The notes: generated by a model from the letters alone, not told the origin. Counted from the first letter of the stretch, positions 33,772-43,897 are shown. The stretch: DNA of 64,000 nucleotides from Niveispirillum cyanobacteriorum (GCF_002868735.1 NZ_CP025614.1:1-64000); one strand, 5' to 3'. Numbers and translations are program-made.

Positions 33772-36700
33772 TCACCCCTTCGCCAGCTCCGTAATCGGCG
33801 CGAAAAGCCGTTCGATATCATCCTCGGTCAACGCGCCGGGGCTGTCGCCGCCGCCATCGTGCAGGGCGGCGGCAAGCTGGCGTTTGCGGGCCTGGAGGTC
33901 CAGCATGCGGTCTTCGACCGTACCGTCGGCGACAAGGCGATAGACGAAGACGGGCTTGTCCTGGCCGATGCGGTGGGCGCGGTCGGTGGCCTGATCCTCC
34001 ACGGCGGGGTTCCACCAGGGATCGTAATGGATGACCGTATCGGCGGCGGTCAGGGTCAGGCCTGTGCCGCCGGCCTTCAGGCTGATCAGGAAGACATCGG
34101 CCTCACCCGCCTGGAACCGGTCCACGGGCGTGGTGCGGTCCTTGGTGTCGCCGGTCAGGCTGACATGGCGCAGGCCCAACTCGTCCAGATCGGCCCGGAT
34201 CAGGTCCAGCATGGAGGTGAACTGCGAGAACAGCAGGATACGCCGCCCCTCCTGCACCAGTTCGGGCAGCATCTGCATCAGATGCGCGCGCTTGGCGCTG
34301 GATACCGCCTTGGTCAGGGCCGTCACCGGCAGCAGGGCCGGGTCGCAGCAGGCCTGACGCAGGCGCAGCAGCGCCTCCAGGATCAGGATATGCGACCGGC
34401 CCAACCCCATTTCGGCAATCGCCTGACGCACCTTGGCATCCATGGTCAGGCGCAGCGTTTCATACAGGTCGCGCTGATCATCGGGCAGGGTGATGCGCTC
34501 CACGATCTCCGTCTTGGGCGGCAGGTCGGCCGCCACCTCCGCCTTGTTCCGGCGCAGGATGAAGGGGCGCAGGCGACCTGTGAGAAGCTGCTGGCGTTCG
34601 CCATCGCCCCGCTTTTCAATGGGGCTGCGGAACAGGCGGGTAAAGCTGCGGCTGTCGGACAGCAGGCCCGGCATCACGAAATCCATCTGCGTCCACAGCT
34701 CGCCCAGATGGTTCTCCAGCGGCGTGCCGGTCACGCATAGCCGATGTTCGGCGGGCAGGTCGCGGACCAGACCCGCCAGCTTGCCCGCCTGGTTCTTTAC
34801 CATCTGCGCCTCGTCCAGGATCAGGACGGACCAGGGTTTCTGCTTCAACAGCGCATGATCGCGGTGCAGCAGCGGGTAGGAGGTGACGACGATATCCGCC
34901 TTCTGCGCCAAGGCCCAGCCATCGGCCCGGTCCGGCCCGTGATGCAGGTGGACCGTCAGGCCCGGTGCATGCCGGGCCGCCTCGCGCGGCCAGTTGGGGG
35001 CGACACTGGTCGGTGCCACGACCAGGGCGGGGCGCAGCAGGCGGCCCTGCTGTTTCAGGGCCAGAATGAAGGCGATGACCTGCAAGGTCTTTCCCAGGCC
35101 CATATCGTCGGCCAGGATGCCGCCGGCCCCCGCCTCTGCCAGGGCCAGCAGCCAGCCCAGGCCCTGTCGCTGATAGGGGCGAAGCGTCGTGGACAGGCCC
35201 GCGGGTTCCGCCACTTCGGTGGCCGGTTCCAGCAGGCGGCGCAGCTTGTCCCGCTGTCCGGGGCGCAGCAGGTCGGGCATGCCGCGCATCCCGTCCAGCA
35301 GGGCCGTCTGACCCAGGTCGATGCGCAACCGCCCGGCCCCGTCCAGTGCGCCCGCCCCGTGAAACAGGTCCAGCAGCACCTTTGTCAGCGGTGCCACGCG
35401 CGCCACCGGCAGGGCCACATGCCCGCCGCGCGGCAGCGGGGCATAGAGCATGGCGTCGGGATCGGCGGCCAGCAGCGCTTCCGGGTCGCCATTCTTGCCC
35501 AGCCGTTTCAGCACGGCCAGAAGCAGGGGCAGCAGCGGCACCCGCTGCCCGTCGATACGGATGCCCAGATCCAGGTCGAACCAGCCGCCGCCGGCGGCCT
35601 CCACCTCGCCTTCCCATTCCTCAATCCGGGTCAGGTGCCAGCGGAAATCCGGGCTGATCTCCACCTGCCAGCCATCGGCGCGCAGGCCCGGCACCACCCG
35701 GTCCAGGAAGCTCAGCCACGCCGCCTCCGGCGGGCCGAACAGGGTGTAGGCGGCACCAACCGGCAGGGCCGGTGCCTTGCTCCCCATCTGAACCGACAGG
35801 GCATAGGCCGGCAGCAGGTTGGCATTGGCCAGCCGGCGGCGGGCCTGTTCCTCCACATCGCGGCGGCGATGGCGGATGGTGACCTTGGACCCATGCACCT
35901 GCCGGAACTCGTCCGGCCCGCCCTGGTCCTTCACAATGGTGCCGCCATAATCGAAGGACAGATAGGCGCGGTCGCTCGGCTCCATCACGGGTTGCCAGCG
36001 GTTGGGCTGTCCGGCGGGTCGGTGCGTGGTCAGGATCAGGCGGATCAGGGGCGGGCTGTCATCGCCCGTCACGGCGGCGGTCGATTGCGGCAGGGCCACT
36101 GCACCACCGCTCAGCGTGGCCTGTGGCAGCAAGGTCGGCAATTGCCGCGCCACCTTTGCCGCCGCCATCGGGTCCAGCGGCGGGGCGCGCAGCACCTGCA
36201 ACAGCAGGGGCCGTGCTGCGGGAAGCTCTACAGGACCCAGCAATCCCTGGTCTGTGTCCAGGTACCAAAGCGCCGCCGCCGCCCGGCCCAGGGGCATTCC
36301 CCCACCCTTTGGCCGTGTCACGGGCATCTGCCGCCCCTGTGCATCCAGGACCCAGTCGATACTGGCGGGCCGCGCGGGACCCAGGCGCAAAGGTGCATTC
36401 TCAAACGACAGCCAATGCAGCCGCCCCGTGGCCAGAAAGCGCGGCAGCAGTTCGGCCAGCAGGCCATCATCATCGGGCAGGTGGTGATGCACGCCCAGAA
36501 CCGGGCCGAACAGATGGGCCAGCCGCCGATCTTCCTCCGTCACGCCCGCGCCGTGGGGGGATTGCAGGTTGAAGAAGGCAATCGTGCGCCCCTTGGTCGG
36601 CACACCCTTCTGTGTCATCCGCGACATATGCGGCGACAGGGTCGGCAGCTGGTGTTCATCCCTGGGAGGGGTCAGCAGATAGCGGATATGTTCCGGCTTC

Positions 36701-37122
36701 TCCGCCACACGCCCCGGCGGCGGCCCGTCGCGCAGCCCGATCAGACCGTTGATCCAGGCATCCAGGGCCCGGCTGTCGGTCGGCGGGATAGCGGACTTGC
36801 CCGCCCCGGCGGCGGTCCTGTGCCGCTGCTGATCGCGCGCGGCGTAAAGGACGGCGGCCACATGCTTGCAGTCATGGCCGACGGGGCAGGTGCAATCGCT
36901 TTCCAGCGCATAGCCAAAGCGGGTCTTGCGGAACAGGATGGTGACGTCATAGGGCTCCGCCTCGGACCCCTGCACCTGCCCGAAGATGGAGTCCAGGTCG
37001 GGCTCCAGCTCCACCCCGTGCACGCGGCCATTGCGGAAATAGGTCGCCCCGCGTTGCTGGTGCAGGTCGGCGATTTGCGCGATACCGACCGCCGCCAGTT
37101 CGATCAGGTCCTTTTCCCGCAT
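33772..37122 (-). CDS. SWIM zinc-finger SNF2-family helicase
   Basis: A 1,116-residue helicase. The N-terminus carries a SWIM zinc finger (CTCPVGHDCKHVAAVL, near residue 78). The C-terminal half is a SNF2 ATPase: GILADDMGLGKTLQVIAFIL (Walker A, near 675), LILDEAQMVKN (DEAQ box), TGTPLENHLGELW, and helicase motifs V-VI in SLKAGGTGLTLTAADTVIHY / QATDRAHRIGQDKPV. Bacterial members act as dsDNA translocases near RNA polymerase or repair complexes; the exact role is unknown. It lies 66 bp after the RNase gene and may be co-transcribed with it. Confidence 0.92.
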   Translation of the reverse strand: MREKDLIELAAVGIAQIADLHQQRGATYFRNGRVHGVELEPDLDSIFGQVQGSEAEPYDVTILFRKTRFGYALESDCTCPVGHDCKHVAAVLYAARDQQRHRTAAGAGKSAIPPTDSRALDAWINGLIGLRDGPPPGRVAEKPEHIRYLLTPPRDEHQLPTLSPHMSRMTQKGVPTKGRTIAFFNLQSPHGAGVTEEDRRLAHLFGPVLGVHHHLPDDDGLLAELLPRFLATGRLHWLSFENAPLRLGPARPASIDWVLDAQGRQMPVTRPKGGGMPLGRAAAALWYLDTDQGLLGPVELPAARPLLLQVLRAPPLDPMAAAKVARQLPTLLPQATLSGGAVALPQSTAAVTGDDSPPLIRLILTTHRPAGQPNRWQPVMEPSDRAYLSFDYGGTIVKDQGGPDEFRQVHGSKVTIRHRRRDVEEQARRRLANANLLPAYALSVQMGSKAPALPVGAAYTLFGPPEAAWLSFLDRVVPGLRADGWQVEISPDFRWHLTRIEEWEGEVEAAGGGWFDLDLGIRIDGQRVPLLPLLLAVLKRLGKNGDPEALLAADPDAMLYAPLPRGGHVALPVARVAPLTKVLLDLFHGAGALDGAGRLRIDLGQTALLDGMRGMPDLLRPGQRDKLRRLLEPATEVAEPAGLSTTLRPYQRQGLGWLLALAEAGAGGILADDMGLGKTLQVIAFILALKQQGRLLRPALVVAPTSVAPNWPREAARHAPGLTVHLHHGPDRADGWALAQKADIVVTSYPLLHRDHALLKQKPWSVLILDEAQMVKNQAGKLAGLVRDLPAEHRLCVTGTPLENHLGELWTQMDFVMPGLLSDSRSFTRLFRSPIEKRGDGERQQLLTGRLRPFILRRNKAEVAADLPPKTEIVERITLPDDQRDLYETLRLTMDAKVRQAIAEMGLGRSHILILEALLRLRQACCDPALLPVTALTKAVSSAKRAHLMQMLPELVQEGRRILLFSQFTSMLDLIRADLDELGLRHVSLTGDTKDRTTPVDRFQAGEADVFLISLKAGGTGLTLTAADTVIHYDPWWNPAVEDQATDRAHRIGQDKPVFVYRLVADGTVEDRMLDLQARKRQLAAALHDGGGDSPGALTEDDIERLFAPITELAKG

Positions 37123-37188
37123 ACTGCCCGCAATCCCCGCCGCTCACTCCTGCGCACCATGGACCAGCCGGGGCGGTGGATGCAACCC

Positions 37189-38769
37189 TCACCCCAGGCC
37201 AAGGGCCGCCCGCACCTTGGCCAGAAGGGCGGCCCGGCTCGCGTCATCCTTCTCACCGCGCACCTTCTCCGACAAGGCCAGCATGGTGGCGGCATAGTCA
37301 TTGTGCCAGTCCTTGGCCACGGTGACGGCGCGCGGGGCCGTGCTGGCTGCCACCTCCCGTCCACCCAGGCTGGTCAGGGACCATTGGCTGTCCAGCGCCG
37401 GGATGTGGATTTTGCCCCCGTCGATCCCGGCCTCCACCAGCCCGCCTTTCATTGTCTGGCGCTCCTGCTCCTCCCCATGCACCACGAAGATGCCGCCCGA
37501 TACCGGCAGCCGGTCCAGGGTCCAGCGCAGCAGGTGGGCGTGGTCGGCATGGCCGGAATAGGTGTCGAGCGTGCGGATCTGCGCACGGACCTCCACCTCT
37601 TCCCCATGGATGCGCACGCGTTTGACCCCTTCCTGCAACAGCCGGCCCAGGGTGGCGGGTGCCTGATATCCCACCAGCAGAACCGTGGCCGATTGCCGCC
37701 AGAGATTATTCTTCAGATGGTGGCGGATGCGGCCCGCTTCGCACATGCCGCTGGCGGCGATGATGATGGCGTCGCCATTGACACGGTTCAGGCGTTTGCT
37801 GGCCTCCACATCCTCGGTCAGGTGCAGGTTGCGGCGGGTGAAGGGGGCGGGTGTTCCGGCCTGATTGATCTCCGGCAGGTGGCGGTCGAAAACCTGGGTG
37901 ACATGGATGGCCAGCGGGCTGTCCAGGAAGACATTGACCGGCGGCAGTACGCCCTGATCGAACAGCAGGTCCAGGTCGAACAGCAGTTCCTGGGTGCGTT
38001 CCACGGCAAAGGCGGGGATCAGCACCGGCCCGCCGCGCGCGAATGCGGCCTTCAGTTCGGCACCCAGGACGGCGCGCCGTTCATCCGCTGTGATCAGGGG
38101 CCGGTCGCGCCCGCCATAGGTACTTTCCACGACCAGCCAGTCGGGCCGCGCCGGCCCGTGCGGATCGGGGTGAAACGGCTTGTCCCCCGGCCCGATATCG
38201 CCGGAAAACAGGATGCGCACGGGGCCATTTTCGCCGGGCAGTTCCAACTCAATCGAGGCCGACCCCAATATATGGCCCGCATCCCAGAATCGGGCGCGCA
38301 CGCCGGGTTCAACGTCGATCCAGACATCGCGGTCCACGGGCCGGATGCGCGACAGTACGCGTTGGGCATCCGCCTGGGTATAGATCGGCTCCACCTCTCT
38401 GGCCCCGCGCTGGCGGTTGCGGCGGTTCAGGTGGCGCACCTCGCTTTCCTGGATGAAGCCGCTGTCGGGCAGCATGAAGGTCAGAAGATCGGCGGTGCCG
38501 CGCGTGGTGATGATCCGCCCGCCGAACCCATGCCGGTACAGTTTCGGGATCAGGCCGCTATGGTCGATATGGGCGTGGGTCAGCAGCAGGACCGACGGTT
38601 CCGTCACATCGAACGGAAAGTCGCGATAATTCAGCTCCTGCACACTCTTGGACCCCTGGAACATGCCGCAATCGACCAGCAGCACGCCGCCGGCGTGGCG
38701 GACCAGGAAACAGGAACCGGTGACGCCGCCGGCAGCCCCGTGGAAACTGATGGTGGGGGTCATGCTCAT
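37189..38769 (-). CDS. MBL-fold RNA metallo-hydrolase (beta-CASP, CPSF-like)
   Basis: A 526-residue metallo-beta-lactamase-fold nuclease with beta-CASP insert and RNA-specificity C-terminus: LLTHAHIDHSGLIPKLYRHG (metal motif), LFSGDIGPGDKPFHPDPHGP, ESTYGGRDR, IIAASGMCEAGRIRHHLKNN and TYSGHADHAHLLRW. It probably degrades or processes RNA. The ATG at 38769 overlaps the phosphorylase stop (TGATG), so the two are translationally coupled. Confidence 0.9.
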   Translation of the reverse strand: MSMTPTISFHGAAGGVTGSCFLVRHAGGVLLVDCGMFQGSKSVQELNYRDFPFDVTEPSVLLLTHAHIDHSGLIPKLYRHGFGGRIITTRGTADLLTFMLPDSGFIQESEVRHLNRRNRQRGAREVEPIYTQADAQRVLSRIRPVDRDVWIDVEPGVRARFWDAGHILGSASIELELPGENGPVRILFSGDIGPGDKPFHPDPHGPARPDWLVVESTYGGRDRPLITADERRAVLGAELKAAFARGGPVLIPAFAVERTQELLFDLDLLFDQGVLPPVNVFLDSPLAIHVTQVFDRHLPEINQAGTPAPFTRRNLHLTEDVEASKRLNRVNGDAIIIAASGMCEAGRIRHHLKNNLWRQSATVLLVGYQAPATLGRLLQEGVKRVRIHGEEVEVRAQIRTLDTYSGHADHAHLLRWTLDRLPVSGGIFVVHGEEQERQTMKGGLVEAGIDGGKIHIPALDSQWSLTSLGGREVAASTAPRAVTVAKDWHNDYAATMLALSEKVRGEKDDASRAALLAKVRAALGLG

Positions 38770-40277
38770 CACAGCGGCTCCTTGCCATTGCCATTCACGG
38801 TATATCCCGACGCTTCCGCCGCCAGACCGCAGGCGAAGCGGAACTCCACCTCGCGTTCGGCATGGATACGGTAGAGCGGTTCGCCGGCCTGCACCGGGTC
38901 GCCCACCTTCCTCAGAAGGTCGATGCCGGCACCGGGATCAAAGGGCGCACCGGCCAGTCGCGCGATGCGCGCGAGACGGTAGCAATCGATGGACATGACC
39001 CGCCCGTCATGATCGGCCACGACCTCCCGCGACAGGCTGCCCAGCGTGGCGACACGCGGCGGCGGGCCTTGCAGTTCCATGATGCGGTGCATCTGGCGCA
39101 GGGCCGCCCCGCTATCCAGCAACTCCCGCGCCCGCGCCATGCCGGCCCCGCCGCGCAAGGCTGGATCGAATTCCAGGATACGGCCCGCCAGCGCCAGGGA
39201 ACGTTCGCGCAGGTCGGGCGGCGCATCGGCCCGGTTCTCCAGAACCGCCATCACGTCGCGCGCCTCCAGCACGGGGCCGATGCCCCGGCCCACGGGCTGC
39301 GACCCGTCGCTGATGGTGACACGCAGGGTCAAGCCGATGGCGTCGCCCACATATTCAAACAGCTTGCGCAGGCGTGCTGCGTCTTCGGCGCTGCGCACCT
39401 TGGCGCTGGGGCCGACCGGCATGTCGATGACCAGATGCGTGGACCCCGCCGCCTTCTTCTTGGACAGGATGGAGGCGACCATCTGTTCGCGCGTGTCGAT
39501 ATTCAGCGGCCGTTCGACGGAGATCAGGACATCGTCGGCGGGCGACAGTTTCACATGCCCGCCCCAGACCAGACAACCCTTGGCCTCTGCCACGATCTCC
39601 CGCATGCGGTTCAGATCGACCTCGACATTGGCCAGCACCTCCATCGTGTCGGCGGTGCCGGCGGGCGATGTGATGGCGCGCGACGATGTCTTGGGCATGG
39701 GCAGGCCATGGGCCGCCACGATGGGCACCACGATCATGGAGGTGCGGTTGCCGGGAATGCCGCCGATACAATGCTTGTCCACCACCACGGGCGCGTCGGG
39801 CCAATGCAGCCCTTCGCCCGCATCCGCCATGGCGCGGGTCAGGGCCAGGGTTTCCGCCGTGGTCATGAAGGACCCGCAGGCCACCAGGAAGGCCGCCACC
39901 TCCACCTTGCTGTAACGGTGATGGGCGATGTCGTCGATGATGGCGCGAAAACAGGCCTCGTCCAGCTCGCGACCCGCGATCTTGGCATGCAGCCCTTCCC
40001 GGCTTTTCGGCGGATGGGGATGGTCCAGGCGGGTGTCGCTGCCTTCAACCTGTCCGAACCGCGCGAAGGTTTCCTCTGACAGGCCCAGACAGTCGGGCGG
40101 CAGGATGGCGGGATCATCGACAAGGTCCAGCGTGGCGACCAGCCGTTTGGACCCGGCCAGCACTTCCACCTTACCCTGGCCTTCAAAGGCGGCGGCGCGA
40201 TAGGTGGGGCAGGCCCGCGACAGGAAGGCCACATTCTCCCGGCCCGTCGAAATGCCGATCCGTTTCAACCGCAACAT
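38769..40277 (-). CDS. Thymidine phosphorylase / AMP phosphorylase family protein
   Basis: A 502-residue member of the long (archaeal AMP-phosphorylase-like) branch of thymidine phosphorylases: an N-terminal 85-residue extension, the alpha domain with DIAHHRYSKVEVAAFLVACG, VVDKHCIGGIPGNRTSMIVV and SSRAITSPAGTADTMEVLAN, then VWGGHVKLSPADD. Classical DeoA is about 440 residues. It may phosphorolyse nucleosides or, like the archaeal enzyme, NMPs released from RNA by the coupled RNase. An FNR/FixK-like box is about 90 bp upstream. Confidence 0.85.
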   Translation of the reverse strand: MLRLKRIGISTGRENVAFLSRACPTYRAAAFEGQGKVEVLAGSKRLVATLDLVDDPAILPPDCLGLSEETFARFGQVEGSDTRLDHPHPPKSREGLHAKIAGRELDEACFRAIIDDIAHHRYSKVEVAAFLVACGSFMTTAETLALTRAMADAGEGLHWPDAPVVVDKHCIGGIPGNRTSMIVVPIVAAHGLPMPKTSSRAITSPAGTADTMEVLANVEVDLNRMREIVAEAKGCLVWGGHVKLSPADDVLISVERPLNIDTREQMVASILSKKKAAGSTHLVIDMPVGPSAKVRSAEDAARLRKLFEYVGDAIGLTLRVTISDGSQPVGRGIGPVLEARDVMAVLENRADAPPDLRERSLALAGRILEFDPALRGGAGMARARELLDSGAALRQMHRIMELQGPPPRVATLGSLSREVVADHDGRVMSIDCYRLARIARLAGAPFDPGAGIDLLRKVGDPVQAGEPLYRIHAEREVEFRFACGLAAEASGYTVNGNGKEPL

Positions 40278-40606
40278 GAGGTTTCCTCAATGACCGACCC
40301 ATTGCCGGGCCGGTGTTGTTTGCCTGGAAAACCATGATAGGGCCGCACCAAACGCTGACCATGACATGGATCAAGAAAGCGAGGAACCCGCCAGACAACC
40401 TTTAGGAGGCGAAGCCCCCTTTGCGACCGTTTGTTATTACGCGGTTAAAACAACTTTCCTCATCATGACAGCACCACGAACCATTCTTGCAGATGTGGCA
40501 TTCAACCTGTCCTTGAGATGTATCGGGTTCGGTGGGATACATTCATATGTCATGCAGACTGGCGGGGTAGGGGCGCGTGCGGAACAGCCAGGGCGGCAAG
40601 GGGCCG
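40278..40606. promoter_or_regulatory. Divergent intergenic region, 329 bp
   Basis: Between the minus-strand phosphorylase and the plus-strand sensor cyclase. It contains the FNR/FixK-like box at 40361-40374 and a relatively A+T-rich stretch (about 40430-40510). No open frame with family resemblance and no clear hairpin was found. Confidence 0.55.
40361..40374 (-). promoter_or_regulatory. FNR/FixK-like binding site
   Basis: On the minus strand TTGATCCATGTCAT matches the FNR/FixK pattern TTGAT-N4-ATCAA with a perfect left half and three of five bases in the right half. It lies about 90 bp before the phosphorylase start, on the side expected for activation of the phosphorylase-RNase genes under low oxygen. 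Confidence 0.5.
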
Positions 40607-43600
40607 ATGGCCGGTTTGACTTCCTTTATCCTGGCGGTGGGCCGCCGGGCAGGACTGGTTCTGCTTGCGCTGATCTTTGGTTTCATTGCTGCAACGGCCC
40701 CCGCCGCTGAACCTTCCGTTACCCTGTCGGAACGGGCGGAGGTGGGGTTCGAGTCGCTGTCCACCGCTGACGGGCTGGCCAATAACTCGTTGATGGCCCT
40801 GGCACAGGATGCCACCGGCTTCATCTGGATCGGCACGCTGGGGGGGTTGAACCGTTTCGACGGTTATGCCGTGCGCAGTTTCCATCATGATCCCCATGAT
40901 CCGGGATCGCTGCCCAACGGCTTTGTCCGCGCGCTGCATCCGGCGCGTGATGGCGGCATGTGGCTGGGCACGCATACGGCGGGTGTCGCCTATTACGACC
41001 CGCGCTTTGATCGCTTTACCACCCTGGGTGCCGGCCCGGACGGGCTGGGCCATGTCCAGGTCTATGGTCTGACCGATGATGATGGCGACGGTGTGTGGGT
41101 GGCGACCGTGGCGGGCCTGGATCATGTCAGCCGTGATCTGAAGGTTCTGGAACGCGTGCGCCCCGGCCAGGATGGGTTCCCCACTGGCTATGTTTTTTCC
41201 GTCTTCCGTGACAGCACGGGCACGCTGTGGGCCGGGACGGAAAAGGCCGTGGCCCGCCGGCCTCCGGGCGAGACGCAGTGGCAGGTTCTGGACACGGGCG
41301 ACGCGGACAGCGCCTTTGCCCTGTCCACCGGCACCTGGAGCTTTTTTGAAGATCCGCAGGGCCGCCTCTGGATCGGCACCAATGGCGGCGGCATCGTTTC
41401 CCTGGCCAGGGGTGACACGATGGCGACGGCGCATCCGCGCCTGACGGGTCGCGATACAATCCTGGGCCGATCCACAGTTCGCGGGATGGTAGAGGTGCGG
41501 CCCGGTGTCCTCTGGATGGCGCTGTTCGGCGGCGGGGTCGGTGAATATGACATCGGTCAGGACCGCCTGCGGCTGTTCCGGGCCGATCCCAATGTCGCGG
41601 GTGCCCTGCCGGGCAATTTCACCCGTGGCATCATGAAGGACCGGGGCGGGATCGTCTGGGTCGCCACCAATCTGGGGCTGGCATGGCATAACAGCGTGCC
41701 ATCCGGGGTGGTCAGTGTGGCTTTGGGCCAATCGCGGGGCTTTTCCGGCCGGGATGCGTGGAGCCTGTGGACCGACTGGCGCAACGGCCTGTGGGTCGGG
41801 ATGGATGATGGCGGTCTGGACCGGATTGATCTGGCCACGGGCCATATCACGCCCTTTGACCGGACGATGACGCCGGGGGCCCTGGTCGGCACGCCCATCT
41901 ATGCGATCCGGGGTGATCGCTCGGGCGATATCTGGATCGGCTCGGCCGGGCTTTCCCGCCTGCGCCCCGCACTGGGGGAGCGCACGCCGCAATTGATGTC
42001 GGCACCGCTGGTCACACGGCGCGATGTCACCGCCCTGCATGTGACCGACACGGACCTGTGGATCGGTTCCTATTACGGGCTGATCCGGCAATCATTGTCC
42101 GATGGGCGGACCGTTTCCTATACGGCGGACCCGGCACAGCCGGGCAGCCTGTCCAATAACGAGGTCTGGAACGTGCTGCCGCGCCCGGACGGGCTGGTCT
42201 GGGTCGGGACGGCCAATGGCCTCAACCTGCTGGGTCCCGATGGACGGTTCCGGCATTTCCACCGCGATGCCGACCGATCCGACAGCCTGCCCCATGATTA
42301 TGTCGCGGCCCTGGTCCATGACCGGCAGGGGCGGTTGTGGGTGGGGACGGTCGGCGGCGGTGTCGCCATGATGCTGGACGGGGTCGGTCCCGATGGACAG
42401 CCCACCTTCCGCACCGTCGCGCGTCAGCATGGCATGCCGTCCAATACCGTCGCCAGTCTGATGCTGGGGTCCGACGGGCGCATCTGGGCCTCCACCGATA
42501 ATGGTCTGGCCGCCATTGATCCCACGGATTTCAGCGTGTCGCGGGTGGAACCGTCGTCGGCGACCAGCGTTTCCTCCTACCTGCCGGGCTCGGTGGCGAC
42601 CCTGCCCGATGGCGGGCTGGTGTTCGGTGGCACCAATGGCGTGACCCTGGTCCAGCCCTCGCAGATCCGGCCCCATGCCTATCTGGATGCGCTGGCCGTG
42701 ACGCGCGTACAGGCCGGCGGACAGATCGCCAATGCCAGCGCCCTGAACCTGCCCGACGGGCCGCGCACTATCCGGGTGCCCTCCGATAATCGCCGCCTGA
42801 CGGTGGGGTTCGCCTTGCTGGATTATGCCGTCAGGGCCGGCGTGCATTATGCCTACCGGCTGGACGGGTTTGACACCGACTGGGTGGAAGCCGGCAATGA
42901 CCGGCGCAACGCCGCCTATACCAACCTGCCGCCCGGCCAATATACGCTGCGCCTGCGCGCCCTTGACCCCAATGGCATGGTGGTGGCCGAACGCGGCCTG
43001 ATCGTGGCGGTTCCCCATCTCTGGTACGAATGGCCCTGGGTGCGGTTCCTGGGCGTGGTGCTGGCCCTGTCGGCGGGGGCCGGCATCGTCATGATGCTGG
43101 AACGGGCCCGCATCGAAAAGCTGAACGAGACCAAGCGGGAACTGGAAGCCAAGGTGGCCGAGCGTACCGCCAGCCTGCGTGAGGCCAATGACCGGCTGGC
43201 CGAGCTGGCGACGCGCGACCCGCTGACCGGCATCCATAACCGCCGCGCCTTCATGGACCGGCTGGATCAGGAATGGACGGCGGCGCTGCGGCATGGCCAT
43301 CCATTCTGCATCCTGATGATGGATCTGGACCACTTCAAGGAAGTGAATGACACCTACGGCCATCTGGTCGGCGACACCGTCCTGCGCGAGGTGGCCCGTC
43401 GCGCCGCCGGCGCCCTGCGGGAAGTGGATTTCCTGGCCCGCTATGGCGGGGAGGAATTTGTGGTCCTGACCTCCCATACCGAAGCGACCCAGGCCCTGAT
43501 CGCCGCCGACCGCATCCGGCACGCCGTGGGCGGCACGCCCATTGCCCTGGAAGGTGTATCGATCCAGGTCACCATCTCCATCGGTCTGGCCCAGGCCGAC

Positions 43601-43699
43601 CCCACACGGGAAACCCAGACCAGCCTGTTCAACCGTACTGACGGCGCACTATATGCCGCCAAGGCGAGCGGTCGTAACCGGGTGGTGGTGGCGGGGTAG
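40607..43699 (+). CDS. Periplasmic-propeller sensor diguanylate cyclase (Reg_prop, Y_Y_Y, GGDEF)
   Basis: A 1,030-residue one-pass sensor. After an N-terminal signal/anchor (RAGLVLLALIFGFIAATAPA) come about a dozen Reg_prop beta-propeller repeats (for example IWIGTLGGLNRFDGY, LWVGMDDGGLDRIDL, VWVGTANGLNLLGPDG), a Y_Y_Y domain (about 725-795), a membrane helix (about 805-830), a short coiled coil, and a GGDEF domain with DPLTGIHNRRAF and an active RYGGEEF motif. It should bind an extracellular ligand (often a glycan) and make cyclic di-GMP. No RxxD inhibitory site is obvious. I chose the ATG at 40607 behind AAGGGG rather than a GTG at 40577. Confidence 0.92.
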   Translation: MAGLTSFILAVGRRAGLVLLALIFGFIAATAPAAEPSVTLSERAEVGFESLSTADGLANNSLMALAQDATGFIWIGTLGGLNRFDGYAVRSFHHDPHDPGSLPNGFVRALHPARDGGMWLGTHTAGVAYYDPRFDRFTTLGAGPDGLGHVQVYGLTDDDGDGVWVATVAGLDHVSRDLKVLERVRPGQDGFPTGYVFSVFRDSTGTLWAGTEKAVARRPPGETQWQVLDTGDADSAFALSTGTWSFFEDPQGRLWIGTNGGGIVSLARGDTMATAHPRLTGRDTILGRSTVRGMVEVRPGVLWMALFGGGVGEYDIGQDRLRLFRADPNVAGALPGNFTRGIMKDRGGIVWVATNLGLAWHNSVPSGVVSVALGQSRGFSGRDAWSLWTDWRNGLWVGMDDGGLDRIDLATGHITPFDRTMTPGALVGTPIYAIRGDRSGDIWIGSAGLSRLRPALGERTPQLMSAPLVTRRDVTALHVTDTDLWIGSYYGLIRQSLSDGRTVSYTADPAQPGSLSNNEVWNVLPRPDGLVWVGTANGLNLLGPDGRFRHFHRDADRSDSLPHDYVAALVHDRQGRLWVGTVGGGVAMMLDGVGPDGQPTFRTVARQHGMPSNTVASLMLGSDGRIWASTDNGLAAIDPTDFSVSRVEPSSATSVSSYLPGSVATLPDGGLVFGGTNGVTLVQPSQIRPHAYLDALAVTRVQAGGQIANASALNLPDGPRTIRVPSDNRRLTVGFALLDYAVRAGVHYAYRLDGFDTDWVEAGNDRRNAAYTNLPPGQYTLRLRALDPNGMVVAERGLIVAVPHLWYEWPWVRFLGVVLALSAGAGIVMMLERARIEKLNETKRELEAKVAERTASLREANDRLAELATRDPLTGIHNRRAFMDRLDQEWTAALRHGHPFCILMMDLDHFKEVNDTYGHLVGDTVLREVARRAAGALREVDFLARYGGEEFVVLTSHTEATQALIAADRIRHAVGGTPIALEGVSIQVTISIGLAQADPTRETQTSLFNRTDGALYAAKASGRNRVVVAG

Positions 43700-43897
43700 G
43701 GGACAGCGTCCCCCGACCGTTCTCTTTCCCCCCGGATTCTGATATGATGATGCCCGTCACGCCCTTTCTGCGCCTATCCTTGTCGGCAGCCGCCGGCTGT
43801 CGATCCTGGAATGGCGTGAACGGTGAAACACCCCCTCATTTTCTGTTTCACTTGGTTGCATTTGGTGGTTGGGGGGCCTGTCTGCCCCCCCCCGAAT
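43697..43897. terminator. Convergent terminator region with several hairpins
   Basis: Three stem-loops fill the gap between the cyclase gene and dabA: GGGGAC/GTCCCC at about 43699-43713, directly after the cyclase stop; GTGAAACA/TGTTTCAC at about 43821-43849; and GGGGGGC/GCCCCCC at about 43874-43894. The last lies just beyond the dabA stop and probably ends that transcript. None has a long U tract. Confidence 0.5.

Noticed and set aside
34744-38874. Very long open frame (over 1,300 codons) on the plus strand
   Set aside because: Antisense to the SNF2 helicase and RNase genes; Gln/His/Arg-rich composition with no family motif. A by-product of high G+C.
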